Shown piece by piece: positions 1 to 9,763 of a stretch of 48,936 bases of DNA. The stretch comes from Lachnospiraceae bacterium (lineage in GTDB: Bacteria > Bacillota > Clostridia > Lachnospirales > Lachnospiraceae), in the NCBI GenBank assembly GCA_028693705.1, contig JAQUUX010000011.1:1-48936 (forward strand), read 5' to 3'. The translations under genes and the position numbers were made by a program. A model generated the notes under the pieces. It did not search any database. It was not told the origin of the DNA and saw only the letters and a program-made list of their open reading frames with translations. Position 1 is the first letter of the stretch; the number at the start of each line of letters is the position of its first letter.

Positions 1-25
1 TTTGGTAGCTTAATTTTACATCAAA

Positions 26-42
26 AAGGAATGAGATTCCTT
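26..42. terminator. possible terminator of an upstream gene
   Basis: A 7-bp inverted repeat (AAGGAAT / ATTCCTT, loop GAG) is followed by an AT-rich stretch with T runs. It could end a gene lying to the left of the window. The stem is weak and the T tract is interrupted, so this is tentative. Nothing else is recognisable in bases 1-190 apart from AT-rich DNA that probably carries the promoter of the following methyltransferase gene. Confidence 0.3.
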
Positions 43-224
43 ATATTTTGGGCATTTTTTTAAAGTTGTTCATTACAATGCTGATAAAATCAGGAGCTTG
101 TGGATAAATCTGCGGAAACTCAAGTTACATTCTCCATTTCTTTTTTTCATGTTCTAGTGTAGAATTATAACATTAGAAATTGTTTTCGTAAATGCCACAA
201 GTACGGCAGAATGTGAGGAAAAAT

Positions 225-1427
225 ATGTATGATACAACAGTGACCCTGAAAAAAGGTGAGGGACGTACCTTAAAGTCCGGCGGCATGTGGGTCTTTGATA
301 ACGAAATTGATAAAGTAAGCGGAACCTTTGAAAATGGGGATATTGTGAGCATTCATGACTTCGACGGTTATTTTCTGGGCTATGGCTTTATAAATGCTAA
401 TTCCAAAATACGAATTCGTCTGCTAGCCAGACATAAAGAAAATCTGATTACAGAAGAATTTCTGGAAAGCAGAGTACGGGCAGCATGGGAATATCGGAAA
501 GCTACTATTGATACCAGCTGCTGTCGTCTTATTTTTGGCGAGGCTGATTTCTTACCAGGCATTGTAATTGATAAATTCAATGATGTTCTGGTGGTGGAAT
601 CCCTGGCACTTGGAATTGATCGCCTAAAACCAATTATACTTGATAAGTTAAAAAAAGTATTAGCTGAGGACGGCGTATCTATTCGAGGCATTTACGAGCG
701 TAGTGATGCAAAGGTCAGATTAAAGGAAGGCATGGAACGGGTTAAGGGCTTCATCGGAGAGCCTTTTGATACCAAAGTGGAAATTATTGAAAATGATGTC
801 CACTATATTGTTGATGTGGAAGATGGACAAAAGACCGGATTCTTTCTGGATCAGAAAAACAACCGCGCTTCCATTAAACAAATATGTAAGGGGAAAAAAG
901 TACTGGACTGCTTTACACATACCGGTTCTTTTGCATTAAATGCCGCTGTTGCGGGTGCATCTTCTGTTCTGGCTGTGGATGCTTCTGATGTTGCAATTGC
1001 ACAGGCAAGGGAAAATGCCGTATTAAATAAGGTAGAAGATATTGTTTCTTTTACCTGTGAAGATGTTTTCGACCTGCTTCCCAGACTGGAAGCGGAAAAA
1101 GAAACCTACGATGTAGTTATTCTGGATCCGCCGGCCTTTACAAAATCCAGAGAATCTATTAAAAATGCCACCAAAGGTTACCGAGAAATCAATATGCGTG
1201 GTTTAAAGCTGGTAAAAAACGGGGGGTATCTGGCCACTTGTTCCTGTTCACATTTTATGGATCCGGAATTATTTGCCAAAACCATAAAGGAAGCGGCCCA
1301 TGCAGTCCATAAAAGACTGCGTCAGGTAGAATTTCATACCCAGGCACCCGATCATCCAATCCTTTGGGCATCTGATGAATCCTACTATCTGAAGTTCTAT
1401 ATTTTCCAGGTTGTGGAAGATTTATAA
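225..1427 (+). CDS. class I rRNA large-subunit methyltransferase (RlmI/RlmK-like)
   Basis: The protein matches the family of SAM-dependent 23S rRNA cytosine-C5 methyltransferases with an N-terminal PUA-like RNA-binding domain and a C-terminal Rossmann methyltransferase domain. Visible marks are GRTLKSGGMWVFDNEI near the start (PUA), GQKTGFFLDQKNNR before the SAM domain, VLDCFTHTGSFALNAA (SAM-binding motif I), VILDPPAF (motif IV) and a late Cys-rich stretch ATCSCSH. The reading frame is open from an ATG at 192, but the ATG at 225 is preferred because GTGAGG lies 6 to 8 bases upstream and the family usually begins close to this point. The gene stands alone on the plus strand, followed by trpS after about 130 bases. 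The exact target nucleotide cannot be told from sequence. Confidence 0.88.
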   Translation: MYDTTVTLKKGEGRTLKSGGMWVFDNEIDKVSGTFENGDIVSIHDFDGYFLGYGFINANSKIRIRLLARHKENLITEEFLESRVRAAWEYRKATIDTSCCRLIFGEADFLPGIVIDKFNDVLVVESLALGIDRLKPIILDKLKKVLAEDGVSIRGIYERSDAKVRLKEGMERVKGFIGEPFDTKVEIIENDVHYIVDVEDGQKTGFFLDQKNNRASIKQICKGKKVLDCFTHTGSFALNAAVAGASSVLAVDASDVAIAQARENAVLNKVEDIVSFTCEDVFDLLPRLEAEKETYDVVILDPPAFTKSRESIKNATKGYREINMRGLKLVKNGGYLATCSCSHFMDPELFAKTIKEAAHAVHKRLRQVEFHTQAPDHPILWASDESYYLKFYIFQVVEDL

Positions 1428-1512
1428 TATTTTATTTCATACTTTTATTGACGGCTTGTTTCGAGATGTTTATATTGTAATCATATACAAATTGCAAATT
1501 ATGTTTTATTAA

Positions 1513-2607
<1,095 letters not shown>

Positions 2608-2630
2608 ATGATACTATCCTAACTTATTAT

Positions 2631-3341
2631 TTATTCTTTCATACAAAGGCTTTTGTTTCCATACCTGGTTTCGCATCTAAGCCACTGCTTATCCTGCGTT
2701 GAAACCTGATAGGACTCACAGGCCTTTTGTATTGCTTTTCGATAAGTTCTCTCATCTAAGATACAATTTTTCAGATATTCTTTCGTTTCCTCCGGAAACT
2801 TTGCAAAACAAATGGACACTGCCCAGGCAACAGCCATCATAGCATAGTAATCTTTTGTTAAAACCTTATCAAAGATTTCGTACAGAGTCTGCAGATACTC
2901 CTTTTGTATAAAGCGATTCAATAACATTACCACCCCAAAACGAATAGCATATTCCTGTTCTGATAATAAATAAGGCTGTAGAAAGTCCAACCACTCTTTC
3001 TTTTCTTTATCTTCTATTCGAAAGGATGCACACACTGTGTCATTAATGGACCAGTTATCAATAAATGGAATAAACTTCTGTAAATAAATAAACTTCTCCT
3101 GTAGTGGTAATTTACTATAACCGATTACTATTCCATATAACATTTTCTCCTCAAATAAACATCTCTCCAGTGATGACAGTTGTAAATATTCTTCTCCATT
3201 ATTCCTTGCTATTTCTTTTGCCAGTTTTCTAACCTCCGGAATGCGTACGCCAATCATATTATCACATCCGGGAATCAAACCAGACGAGAACTGTTTATAT
3301 TTTTCATCCTGTAATTCTAATAGTCTTTGTCTAATATCCAT
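2631..3341 (-). CDS. DNA alkylation repair protein (AlkD-like, HEAT repeat)
   Basis: A 236-residue all-helical protein with the look of the AlkC/AlkD DNA glycosylase superfamily: an N-terminal segment with GVRIPEVRKLAKEIARN, a FIPFIDNWSINDTVCASF stretch and helices rich in aromatic and charged residues, as expected of HEAT-like repeats. In the family these proteins remove or sense alkylated bases such as 7-methylguanine. The PEVRKLAKEI and DNWSINDT segments are conserved marks; the DNWSINDT aspartate corresponds to the region of the catalytic Asp of AlkD, an assignment made by eye. The ATG lies one base after the stop of the upstream thioesterase (TAGAATG), so the two genes are almost certainly co-transcribed and translationally coupled. 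No physiological link between them is known to me. Confidence 0.82.
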   Translation of the reverse strand: MDIRQRLLELQDEKYKQFSSGLIPGCDNMIGVRIPEVRKLAKEIARNNGEEYLQLSSLERCLFEEKMLYGIVIGYSKLPLQEKFIYLQKFIPFIDNWSINDTVCASFRIEDKEKKEWLDFLQPYLLSEQEYAIRFGVVMLLNRFIQKEYLQTLYEIFDKVLTKDYYAMMAVAWAVSICFAKFPEETKEYLKNCILDERTYRKAIQKACESYQVSTQDKQWLRCETRYGNKSLCMKE

Positions 3342-3342
3342 T

Positions 3343-3792
3343 CTATTTGGTTTCCAATCTGTGCGGCTCTAAATATGCCAGAAAAATTTCGTCAATATCC
3401 GGATAAGAACGTTTTAAAGATACCGGTTTCCCATCTACCAGAAAACAATGGCTGCTGGTTCCTATAGTTGTTAATTCGCCGGTTTCTTTATTATACATTT
3501 CATAGCCAATCTTCAGTTTAATCCCATTATAGGCGGCTACCGTTGTTCTGATCTGAACAGTATCCTGAAAATGCACCATATTTCTATACTCGCAGGCAAC
3601 AGCCAGAACCGGACTGATAATACCCACTTCTTCCATTTGCTTATAGCTAAATCCCATCTGCTCCATGAAATCCATTCTTGCTTCTTCCATCCAGCGAATA
3701 TAATTAGAATGATGCACAATTGCCATCTGGTCTGTCTCATAATATTTTACATGATGCTCATAAATTTGAATTTCTCTTTTCTGGTATGCCAA
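3343..3792 (-). CDS. acyl-CoA thioesterase, YbgC/FadM (4HBT) family
   Basis: Hotdog-fold thioesterase of about 150 residues. The 4-hydroxybenzoyl-CoA thioesterase motif is clear: YYETDQMAIVHHSNYIRWME, where the Asp is the catalytic residue and the following HHSNY is typical of the YbgC/FadM branch. The substrate is some acyl-CoA thioester; which one cannot be inferred. An ATG lies at 3801, but it abuts the AAAGGAG ribosome site directly, leaving no spacing. The TTG at 3792 sits about 8 bases after that site and is the better start, so initiation at TTG is proposed. The gene ends in TAG, showing that TAG is a real stop codon in this genome. It forms a two-gene operon with the AlkD-like gene downstream. 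Confidence 0.87.
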   Translation of the reverse strand: MAYQKREIQIYEHHVKYYETDQMAIVHHSNYIRWMEEARMDFMEQMGFSYKQMEEVGIISPVLAVACEYRNMVHFQDTVQIRTTVAAYNGIKLKIGYEMYNKETGELTTIGTSSHCFLVDGKPVSLKRSYPDIDEIFLAYLEPHRLETK

Positions 3793-3887
3793 ATCAAACA
3801 TCTCCTTTAATATTTTATTCCTGTAAAAACAAGATCTTTATCACATATTATAAGACGAAGTTATAAAAATCTCCACGGTTTTCGTAC

Positions 3888-3916
3888 TTGACGAGTCCGC
3901 TTAATTATTGTATTAT
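3888..3916 (+). promoter_or_regulatory. sigma-A type promoter for tRNA-Pro
   Basis: TTGACG (-35, 3888-3893), a 17-base spacer and TATTAT (-10, 3911-3916) lie just ahead of the tRNA, with about 25 bases from the -10 box to the mature 5' end. This is close to consensus and well placed for a stand-alone stable RNA. Confidence 0.7.
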
Positions 3917-3940
3917 CTTATTTGTTCCCGTGAAAATCAT

Positions 3941-4014
3941 CGGAATGTGGCTCAGCTTGGTAGAGCGCTGCGTTCGGGACGCAGAGGTCGCGTGTTCGAA
4001 TCACGTCATTCCGA
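3941..4014 (+). tRNA. tRNA-Pro (anticodon CGG)
   Basis: A full cloverleaf can be drawn. The acceptor stem is CGGAATG / CATTCCG, the D arm GCTC...GAGC, the anticodon stem CTGCG / CGCAG with loop TTCGGGA (anticodon CGG), and the T arm GCGTG / CACGT with loop TTCGAAT, with A as discriminator base. CCA is not encoded. CGG reads CCG proline codons. The gene has its own promoter upstream and an intrinsic terminator immediately downstream, so it is a single-gene transcription unit. Confidence 0.96.
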
Positions 4015-4015
4015 T

Positions 4016-4048
4016 TAAAAAGACAGATCATCTGATCTGTCTTTTTTA
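4016..4048. terminator. bidirectional intrinsic terminator
   Basis: A perfect 10-bp inverted repeat AGACAGATCA / TGATCTGTCT (4021-4042, 2-base loop) is flanked by A5 on the left and T6 on the right. It ends the tRNA transcript on the plus strand. Read on the minus strand it also terminates the HPt-receiver gene, whose stop codon lies inside the T run. Confidence 0.9.
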
Positions 4049-4801
4049 TTGCCATAATTTTACTAAAATTTTATCTAACTGATTAAAATCTATAGGCTTT
4101 CCAATATGTTCCGTAAATCCCAACGAAAGAGATCTTTCTCTATCTTCTTTAAATGCATTTGCAGATAAAGCAATTACCGGAATTCTATCTCCTCCATATT
4201 CTATTCTTTTCCGAATCGCTTCCAATGTCTCATTCCCATTCATCTTTGGCATGCAAAGATCCAAAAGCACCGCCTGGTAGTAATTTGTCCCATGGGTCAG
4301 AAACATCTGCAGTGCCTCCTCTCCATCATATACCAGATCTACCTGCCCCCCTTTTAGTTTGGTCCGCTCCTGGATCATGACACCGCTAATCTGCATATCA
4401 TCGGCCAGTAAAATTCTTTTTCCGGTATAATCCAATATGTTTATATTATTTTGCATATACAGTTTTATCACATTAATAATACGCATATATTCTTTTTGTA
4501 TTTTGGAAAATTGTATGCTGATATGCAACTGTTTTTTCATTCTCAGATCTTCTATCAGTTTTTGTAATTCACTTTCCAGGACGTCCAGTTCCAGATTAGA
4601 TGCTACGCCCTTCATCCCATGTGCAATATCTGCTGCCGCTTCATAGTTCTTTTCTTTAATTTTCTTTTGCAGTTCATCATACTTGCTTTCTTCAGGAAAG
4701 CTTCTAATCAATCGACAGAGAAGTGTCTCCATTCCACTAAATCGATTTAACAGCTTTCTTTTATCAACCTGCAATTCATCCAACAATTCTAATATTGTCA
4801 T
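4046..4801 (-). CDS. HPt domain - response regulator receiver protein
   Basis: A 251-residue phosphorelay protein. Residues about 1-110 form a histidine phosphotransfer (HPt) domain with the signature AADIAHGMKGVASNL, whose His is the phosphoacceptor. Residues about 125-251 form a CheY-like receiver with the acidic pair in LLADD, the phosphoacceptor Asp in LLDLCMPKMNG, the switch Ser in VIALSANAF and a Lys in HIGKPI. There is no DNA-binding output domain, so it probably acts as a shuttle or sink within a relay. It starts 6 bases after the stop of the hybrid kinase reading frame, with AAGGAA near the junction serving as ribosome site. The natural partner is that kinase, but the kinase gene is broken, so the relay may be non-functional. 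Confidence 0.85.
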   Translation of the reverse strand: MTILELLDELQVDKRKLLNRFSGMETLLCRLIRSFPEESKYDELQKKIKEKNYEAAADIAHGMKGVASNLELDVLESELQKLIEDLRMKKQLHISIQFSKIQKEYMRIINVIKLYMQNNINILDYTGKRILLADDMQISGVMIQERTKLKGGQVDLVYDGEEALQMFLTHGTNYYQAVLLDLCMPKMNGNETLEAIRKRIEYGGDRIPVIALSANAFKEDRERSLSLGFTEHIGKPIDFNQLDKILVKLWQ

Positions 4802-4807
4802 CTGGTT

Positions 4808-6517
4808 TTATTCCTTTTCCATTACCATAGCTGTTATCTCTCTCAGCTTTTTTCGATCAATCGGCTTACAAATATGTCCATTCATACCGGCTCTTTTGCA
4901 TTCCTCGATTTCTTCTGCAAACACATTAGCTGTCATAGCAATAATCGGAATATTTTTTGCATCTGATCGGCTCATTTTACGTATTTTCCTTGTTGCTTCT
5001 ATACCATCCATTTCCGGCATACGAATATCCATAAAAATCAAATGATAATACCCGAGCTCTGTTTCCTGAAACTTTCTGATAACATCTGTTCCATTTACTG
5101 CCACCTCGACTTCAGCTCCCAAGTCCTTTAAAAATGCTATAGCTATTTCCATGTTTAACAGATTATCTTCTGCTAATAAAACCCTTTTTCCCAATAAGAT
5201 ATCTTTATGCTCTTTCTGTGGTATCTGTTCTTTCTTCTCAGCCACCTGAAAAGGAATACGAATAGTAACCAGGGTTCCCTCTCCCAGTTCACTTTCAATC
5301 TGAATTGTTCCATTCATAGCATCTAACAGCTTTTTAGAAATTGCCATGCCCAGACCACTTCCCTCAACGAAATGATTTGTAGATTCCTCTCCTCTTTCAT
5401 AAGGTTCAAAAATATGCTTTACAAATTCTTTAGTCATACCGATACCATTATCCATGCATCTCAGAATATACCAGACTTTATTTGAGTCCGCGGTTTTTAT
5501 AAAGGAATCTTTTACCGTTACTTTTCCTTCCAGTTGGGTATATTTCACTGCATTACCAACAATATTCATAATAATCTGCTGAAGTTTCATCTCATCACCC
5601 CAGATCAGATATTCATCCGCTCCCAATATATGTTCATATTGAATCTGCTTTCCTCTTGCATTTTCTGTCATGATCACATCAATATTATTCATCAGTTCCA
5701 CCATGGACATCTCTCTGGGTATCAGATCCAGATTTCCATTTTCAATCTTTCCCATATCCAGAATATCATTTACAAGACCCAGTAAATGATGAGATGCAAC
5801 TTGGATTTTCTTCAAACCCTGTTCTACATAAACAGTATCCTCATCTTTAAATTTCTCTATGGAAAGTTCAGTTAATCCGATAATTGTATTTAGTGGTGTA
5901 CGAATATCATGACTTACATTGCACAGGAAATGAGACTTGGCCTGATTTGCTTTTTGTGCTTCCTGCAAAGCCTGTTCTGTCTGTTTCTTTTGTTCCTGCT
6001 GTGCTCGTTTCATATCATCCACATTACAGATAGTCATAATACATTTTAACTGATCACTATATATATCCCGGTAACCGTAAATCACCAATTCATGGTAACG
6101 ATATTTGTTATCATCGTCCAGTTTACGGAATATTATCCGAATCTTGTCCCCCGGCTTTTGAATATGCTTTCTTAGAACAGTATCCTCAAAACATTCTCTG
6201 TATGCCCTTCGATCCTCCGGATGAACATAATGGGTAAGAAAACTTTCCAGCTTTTTATCATCCATTAGATAGCATTCCCCATTGCTCTCATAGGATGACT
6301 TTATAGTGTAATATCGGTTTTCCGACATATCCAGCACCAATACATATTCATATAGATGCAGAATTTCGTTCAGAAGTTCATCCCTCTCACATTCTGATTT
6401 CAGCTTTTCTTTTACTGAATTACTTAAAATAATGGCATTTTCTTCTCCCATCTCCGGTGACTTTGATAGAAGTACGCGAATATGGCAGGTTTCATATTCA
6501 GGTTCGGCTGTTCTCAT
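4808..6517 (-). CDS. hybrid sensor histidine kinase (3' part of broken gene)
   Basis: The largest surviving piece, 569 residues from the first ATG. Residues about 50-190 form a PAS-like sensor (VHPEDRRAYRECF is typical). A HisKA dimerisation domain follows, with SHFLCNVSHDIRTPLN whose His is the autophosphorylation site. Next comes an HATPase_c domain with N-box IIMNIVGNAVKYT and G boxes DNGIGM and GSGLGMAI. The C-terminal receiver (about 445-569) carries LLAEDN and the phosphoacceptor Asp in LIFMDIRMPEMDG. There is no membrane segment, so it would be a cytoplasmic sensor. The true coding region extends upstream in the same frame to a TAA at 6665. Whether this piece is still translated is doubtful because no ribosome site precedes the ATG. 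Confidence 0.75.
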   Translation of the reverse strand: MRTAEPEYETCHIRVLLSKSPEMGEENAIILSNSVKEKLKSECERDELLNEILHLYEYVLVLDMSENRYYTIKSSYESNGECYLMDDKKLESFLTHYVHPEDRRAYRECFEDTVLRKHIQKPGDKIRIIFRKLDDDNKYRYHELVIYGYRDIYSDQLKCIMTICNVDDMKRAQQEQKKQTEQALQEAQKANQAKSHFLCNVSHDIRTPLNTIIGLTELSIEKFKDEDTVYVEQGLKKIQVASHHLLGLVNDILDMGKIENGNLDLIPREMSMVELMNNIDVIMTENARGKQIQYEHILGADEYLIWGDEMKLQQIIMNIVGNAVKYTQLEGKVTVKDSFIKTADSNKVWYILRCMDNGIGMTKEFVKHIFEPYERGEESTNHFVEGSGLGMAISKKLLDAMNGTIQIESELGEGTLVTIRIPFQVAEKKEQIPQKEHKDILLGKRVLLAEDNLLNMEIAIAFLKDLGAEVEVAVNGTDVIRKFQETELGYYHLIFMDIRMPEMDGIEATRKIRKMSRSDAKNIPIIAMTANVFAEEIEECKRAGMNGHICKPIDRKKLREITAMVMEKE

Positions 6518-6664
6518 TCTGTAAGTATAAAAAACTTCGCTTTTTCCTTTTTGAAGATTCTTCTTAAACTGTTCTGCACAAAGCTGCTTTAAAAAACTAT
6601 CTTTTTCCGTCGGTTGAACATCACTGCTGACTTCCAGAAGATGTGTGGTATAATCCCCCTTTTT

Positions 6665-7303
6665 TTAAATTAATTTATCTCCTCCGTCCTTGTACTGATA
6701 GGAAACAAAATTATTTTTCGACAAATTTATGAAGCAAACTCTGGCATTTCTTCCTTTAACTGCCAGCATGGCAAGTGCCTGCTGAAGCATTACGCTGCTT
6801 CTCTCCTGAATTTCATCTTCAATATTTCGTAGCATCATCAGACAACACAGATCATTGCTTTTTTCTTCCGGTACCTGAAAAAAACTGATTTCAAAGTCTC
6901 CCGTGTCCCCGTCAAAAGAAAGTTGTTCCATACAAATTTTATACAGCTTCTTTCTTTTAATGTTCTCTTCTAATACCATAGGGTTCATAAATGCCAGAAA
7001 TTTAGCCGCATTCTTTTCATCCATGTGGAAAGATAATTTATTTATGGTTTCCAAATAGGAAAAAGTTTCCGCCTTCTTTTCTCTCTCTGAGAAAAGAATC
7101 CTTACGGTTTTCCTTGTAAGATTTAAATAATAGACTGCCTGATAATTCTCCTTTAATAATAGGCGATCCAGTTTTGCATCTTGTTCCAGCTCTTTTTCCT
7201 TTTGGATTCCCTGCCCCTGAACCAAAATGCAATCTTTCATACCGATATCCTGAAGTGACCTGATACGAATACGATACCAGATCACAGCTTCTTTTTGCAT
7301 CAA
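6665..7303 (-). pseudogene. middle sensory segment of the broken kinase gene
   Basis: An open stretch encoding PAS-like sensory repeats without HTH or kinase. It includes LLLKENYQAVYYLNLTRKTV (the start of a PAS-like repeat), a region with FLAFMNPMVLEENI, and at the end FINLSKNNFVSYQYKDGGDK, the beginning of a second repeat whose remainder continues beyond the TAA at 6665-6667. The 5' end of this frame, at an ATG near 7303, is not a convincing start. It overlaps the HTH-encoding frame, and protein similar to a PAS core runs from one frame into the other. It is best read as the central part of a disrupted gene. Confidence 0.6.
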
Positions 7304-7580
7304 TCACATAGGCAAAATCAGCCTCTTCACATAATAAATTTAATAGTTGATCAATTTGTGCACTTTTTTGTTCAGAACGGCTTTCTCTGTTTTTAACAGG
7401 AAAAGAAATAGGCTGTTTCCTATGCCGCTTTCCATCCACTGGCTTTACTGCCGTATTCGGAATACTCCAGCTGCGACCAATCCGTATTACACCTTCTATT
7501 TTCTCCTGTTCACACAACATTCTGACACGACGTTCACTAATATTCCACTTTTCTGACGCTGCTCTAACAGACATATACAT
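7240..7580 (-). pseudogene. N-terminal HTH and PAS start of the broken kinase gene
   Basis: Begins with MYMSVRAASEKWNISERR, then a segment ending in IRIGRSWSIPNTAVKP. This is a small helix-turn-helix domain of the MerR/excisionase type, often found fused to sensory or GGDEF domains in Lachnospiraceae. After a basic linker the frame enters a PAS domain (CEEADFAYVIDA) and then becomes nonsensical in composition (about 7270 downwards, to a stop at 7038), while the frame one base away becomes sensible. The gene start at 7580 is plausible. The HTH could still be made as a short truncated protein of up to 180 residues. The right limit is firm; the left limit given marks the approximate frameshift zone. 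Confidence 0.6.
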
Positions 7581-7660
7581 AATTCGAACCCTCTCCCCAC
7601 CTTATGAATATAGTCTGACGGTTTTTTTCTGTCAATGATTCCGCTCTTTTCGCGAACAAA

Positions 7661-7704
7661 AAATAGCCTGTAACATTCCGTTTACGGAACATAACAGGCC
7701 ATTT
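7661..7704 (-). terminator. terminator of the cobalamin operon
   Basis: Read on the minus strand, an imperfect inverted repeat GGCCTGTTATGTTCCG / CGGAATGTTACAGGCT with a short TAAA loop is followed by ATTTTTTG. It starts a few bases after the stop codon of the last cobalamin gene (cbiA-cbiL) and has the form of an intrinsic terminator. The stem has an internal mismatch of about four bases. Confidence 0.7.
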
Positions 7705-7708
7705 ATGC

Positions 7709-9763
7709 TTAATCAGCATATTCTTTCACGATTAACAAGGTAAAATAACTGCTTTTCGGGTCGATATCCTTCAGACTATTTACCAGCTTTTCTTCTGGCA
7801 TGCCACAATTACTTACACCATAAATATTCAGTTTCTTTTTTTGACTTTCCCGACGTAATTTTTCTTTGATGATTTCCAGCTCCTTACCGGATTTCATATA
7901 TACTCTGGTTCCCTGAATATTTGCCCCCACTTCACAGTCTCCCGGCAAAATATGAAGCTGCTCCTTTTGATCTACCAAAGAAACACCAAGTGCAGAAGCC
8001 GCAGCGCAAAAAGAAGGAACTCCGCTGATTGTTTTTGATCTTGAACCATCTTTCTGAAGCCTTTGCCGCATATAACTATATGTTGCATAAATTGAAGGAT
8101 CTCCTAATACCAGGAATGCTATTTTTTCATATTTTTCTAATAATTGTTTGATCGTATGATAATTTTCATCATGTGCCCGGTGTAACTTTTCCTCGTCACG
8201 AATCATGGGAAAATCCAGACATATACAATTTTTCTTCCGAATATCCGGATAGATTTGCTCCACAATCTTATAAGCAGTACAAGTTTCTTTCTGCAAAGCC
8301 GGTAAGATAATCAAGTCTGCATTTTGTATACAATGAAGTGCTTTCAATGTTATGAGTTCCGGATCCCCGGGGCCTACTCCTACCCCATACAAAGTACCTG
8401 TTTTTTTGCCTTCGCTTAAGAATCTCTTCACAAACTGGGGATTGGATGGAAAATACAAATGAGGGAATCCCCACCAGTGATTTTCTCCGGCATAGATGCA
8501 GTTCCAGCTCCTGCCGGTTACAGGTTTATCCGCCAGACAATCTGTTCCATTTTCTTCACAGTCATAATAGTGAAATTCGTGTCCTCTGATCTTCTCTCCT
8601 TTTTCCAGAAAAGAATCAACATTACTCTCTATTGTGACATAACCAAAACGAACCAGTTTCTCCTGTTTCTTTCCTGTTCCGGGTAAAACTCCTGCCATTT
8701 CATACAGTTCACCATCAGTTCCCCAGAGCATACTCTGTAGATATAAAAAACCCCCACATTCTGCTATAGATGGAAGTCCATCTGCCAAAGCACTATAGAT
8801 CGCTCTTCTCATCTCTGCGTTTTCCTGTAATTCCTTGGCATATATCTCCGGATAACCGCCTCCCAGTATAATTCCCTGTAGATTTTCCGGAAGCTTCTTA
8901 TCATGAAGCGGTGAAAAATATACCAGCTCTGCACCCATCTGCCTGAGCAATTCTATATTATCTTCATAATAAAAGCAAAAGGCTTCATCTCTGGCTATTC
9001 CGATGCGCGGACCAGAACTTATATTTACCCCGGTGTAATTGTTATCTTCCACCAATGGAGCCGTATTTTTAGCAATCTGTACGATTTGATCCATATCGAC
9101 AGTCTTGCTTACAGCTTCTCCTATTACCTGGAATTTTCTCTTAAAATTCGATATTTCTCCCGGCATCTGCAGACCAAGATGTCTGCTTTCTATTTGAAAC
9201 AGTTCATCTTCCGGCATATAGCCCAGAACTGGAACTCCCGTTTCTTTTTCTAAATAGACTTTTACCATCTGATAGTACGATTTACTGGTCTGGTTTAAGA
9301 TAATCCCTTTGATCCTTTTCATCGGATCGTGATCCAGATATCCTTTTATAGTTGCTAACAGAGTGGGACCCCCCATTCCCTTTGTCCGCATGACTAAAAT
9401 AATCGGTGTATCAGTTAATGTTGCTATCTGATAACAAGAGGCTTCTTCAGTCGTTCCACCCATTCCATCAAAAAGTCCCATAACACCCTCAAGAACTGCC
9501 AGGTCTCCGGTTTTTGCCGTCCTGATAAACTGCTGTTGGATATGATCTGACCCTGCCAGAAAAGCATCCAGATTTCTGGATGGTATTCCCAATATTTTCT
9601 GATGAAACATGGGATCTATGTAATCAGGACCACATTTGAATGCATGAACTTGTTTTTCTATTGAAATACAATACTGTAATAAGGCACAGGTAAATAAGGT
9701 TTTACCACTTCCACTGGCCGGTGCTGCAATCATAATGCGGGGAATATTTATTTTATTAGTCAT
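7709..9763 (-). CDS. cobyrinate a,c-diamide synthase fused to cobalt-factor II C20-methyltransferase (CbiA-CbiL)
   Basis: A 684-residue two-domain fusion. Residues 1 to about 455 are CbiA: the P-loop ASGSGKTLFTCALL near the start, then a glutamine amidotransferase domain with the nucleophile Cys in SIAECGGFLYLQ. CbiA amidates the a and c side chains of cobyrinate using ATP and glutamine. Residues about 455-684 are CbiL, a tetrapyrrole methylase beginning YGVGVGPGDPELITLKA with a VLGDPSIYATYSYM loop. It methylates C20 of cobalt-factor II, the first ring methylation of this cluster. The frame is open upstream, but ATG 9763 is chosen because GGGAG lies about 7 bases upstream. It overlaps the stop of cbiJET by 8 bases. 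This is the last gene of the operon. Confidence 0.92.
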   Translation of the reverse strand: MTNKINIPRIMIAAPASGSGKTLFTCALLQYCISIEKQVHAFKCGPDYIDPMFHQKILGIPSRNLDAFLAGSDHIQQQFIRTAKTGDLAVLEGVMGLFDGMGGTTEEASCYQIATLTDTPIILVMRTKGMGGPTLLATIKGYLDHDPMKRIKGIILNQTSKSYYQMVKVYLEKETGVPVLGYMPEDELFQIESRHLGLQMPGEISNFKRKFQVIGEAVSKTVDMDQIVQIAKNTAPLVEDNNYTGVNISSGPRIGIARDEAFCFYYEDNIELLRQMGAELVYFSPLHDKKLPENLQGIILGGGYPEIYAKELQENAEMRRAIYSALADGLPSIAECGGFLYLQSMLWGTDGELYEMAGVLPGTGKKQEKLVRFGYVTIESNVDSFLEKGEKIRGHEFHYYDCEENGTDCLADKPVTGRSWNCIYAGENHWWGFPHLYFPSNPQFVKRFLSEGKKTGTLYGVGVGPGDPELITLKALHCIQNADLIILPALQKETCTAYKIVEQIYPDIRKKNCICLDFPMIRDEEKLHRAHDENYHTIKQLLEKYEKIAFLVLGDPSIYATYSYMRQRLQKDGSRSKTISGVPSFCAAASALGVSLVDQKEQLHILPGDCEVGANIQGTRVYMKSGKELEIIKEKLRRESQKKKLNIYGVSNCGMPEEKLVNSLKDIDPKSSYFTLLIVKEYAD

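Larger units (their letters stand above)
4808..7580 (-). pseudogene. broken HTH - PAS - hybrid histidine kinase gene (whole locus)
   Basis: Read together, three open segments make one ancestral protein: an HTH segment (from 7580), a middle sensory segment (to 6665) and the kinase-receiver segment (to 4808). The HTH segment and the middle segment differ by one frame and switch somewhere near 7240-7310. The middle segment and the kinase lie in the same frame, separated only by a TAA at 6665-6667. The codons between that TAA and the first ATG of the kinase (6517) read as sensible protein (GDYTTHLLEVSSDV ... FYTYRMRTAEP) but hold no ATG, GTG or TTG start, and no ribosome site precedes 6517. So at least two lesions have inactivated a once continuous gene, unless the two sites are sequencing errors. 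The three pieces are listed separately as well. Confidence 0.7.
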
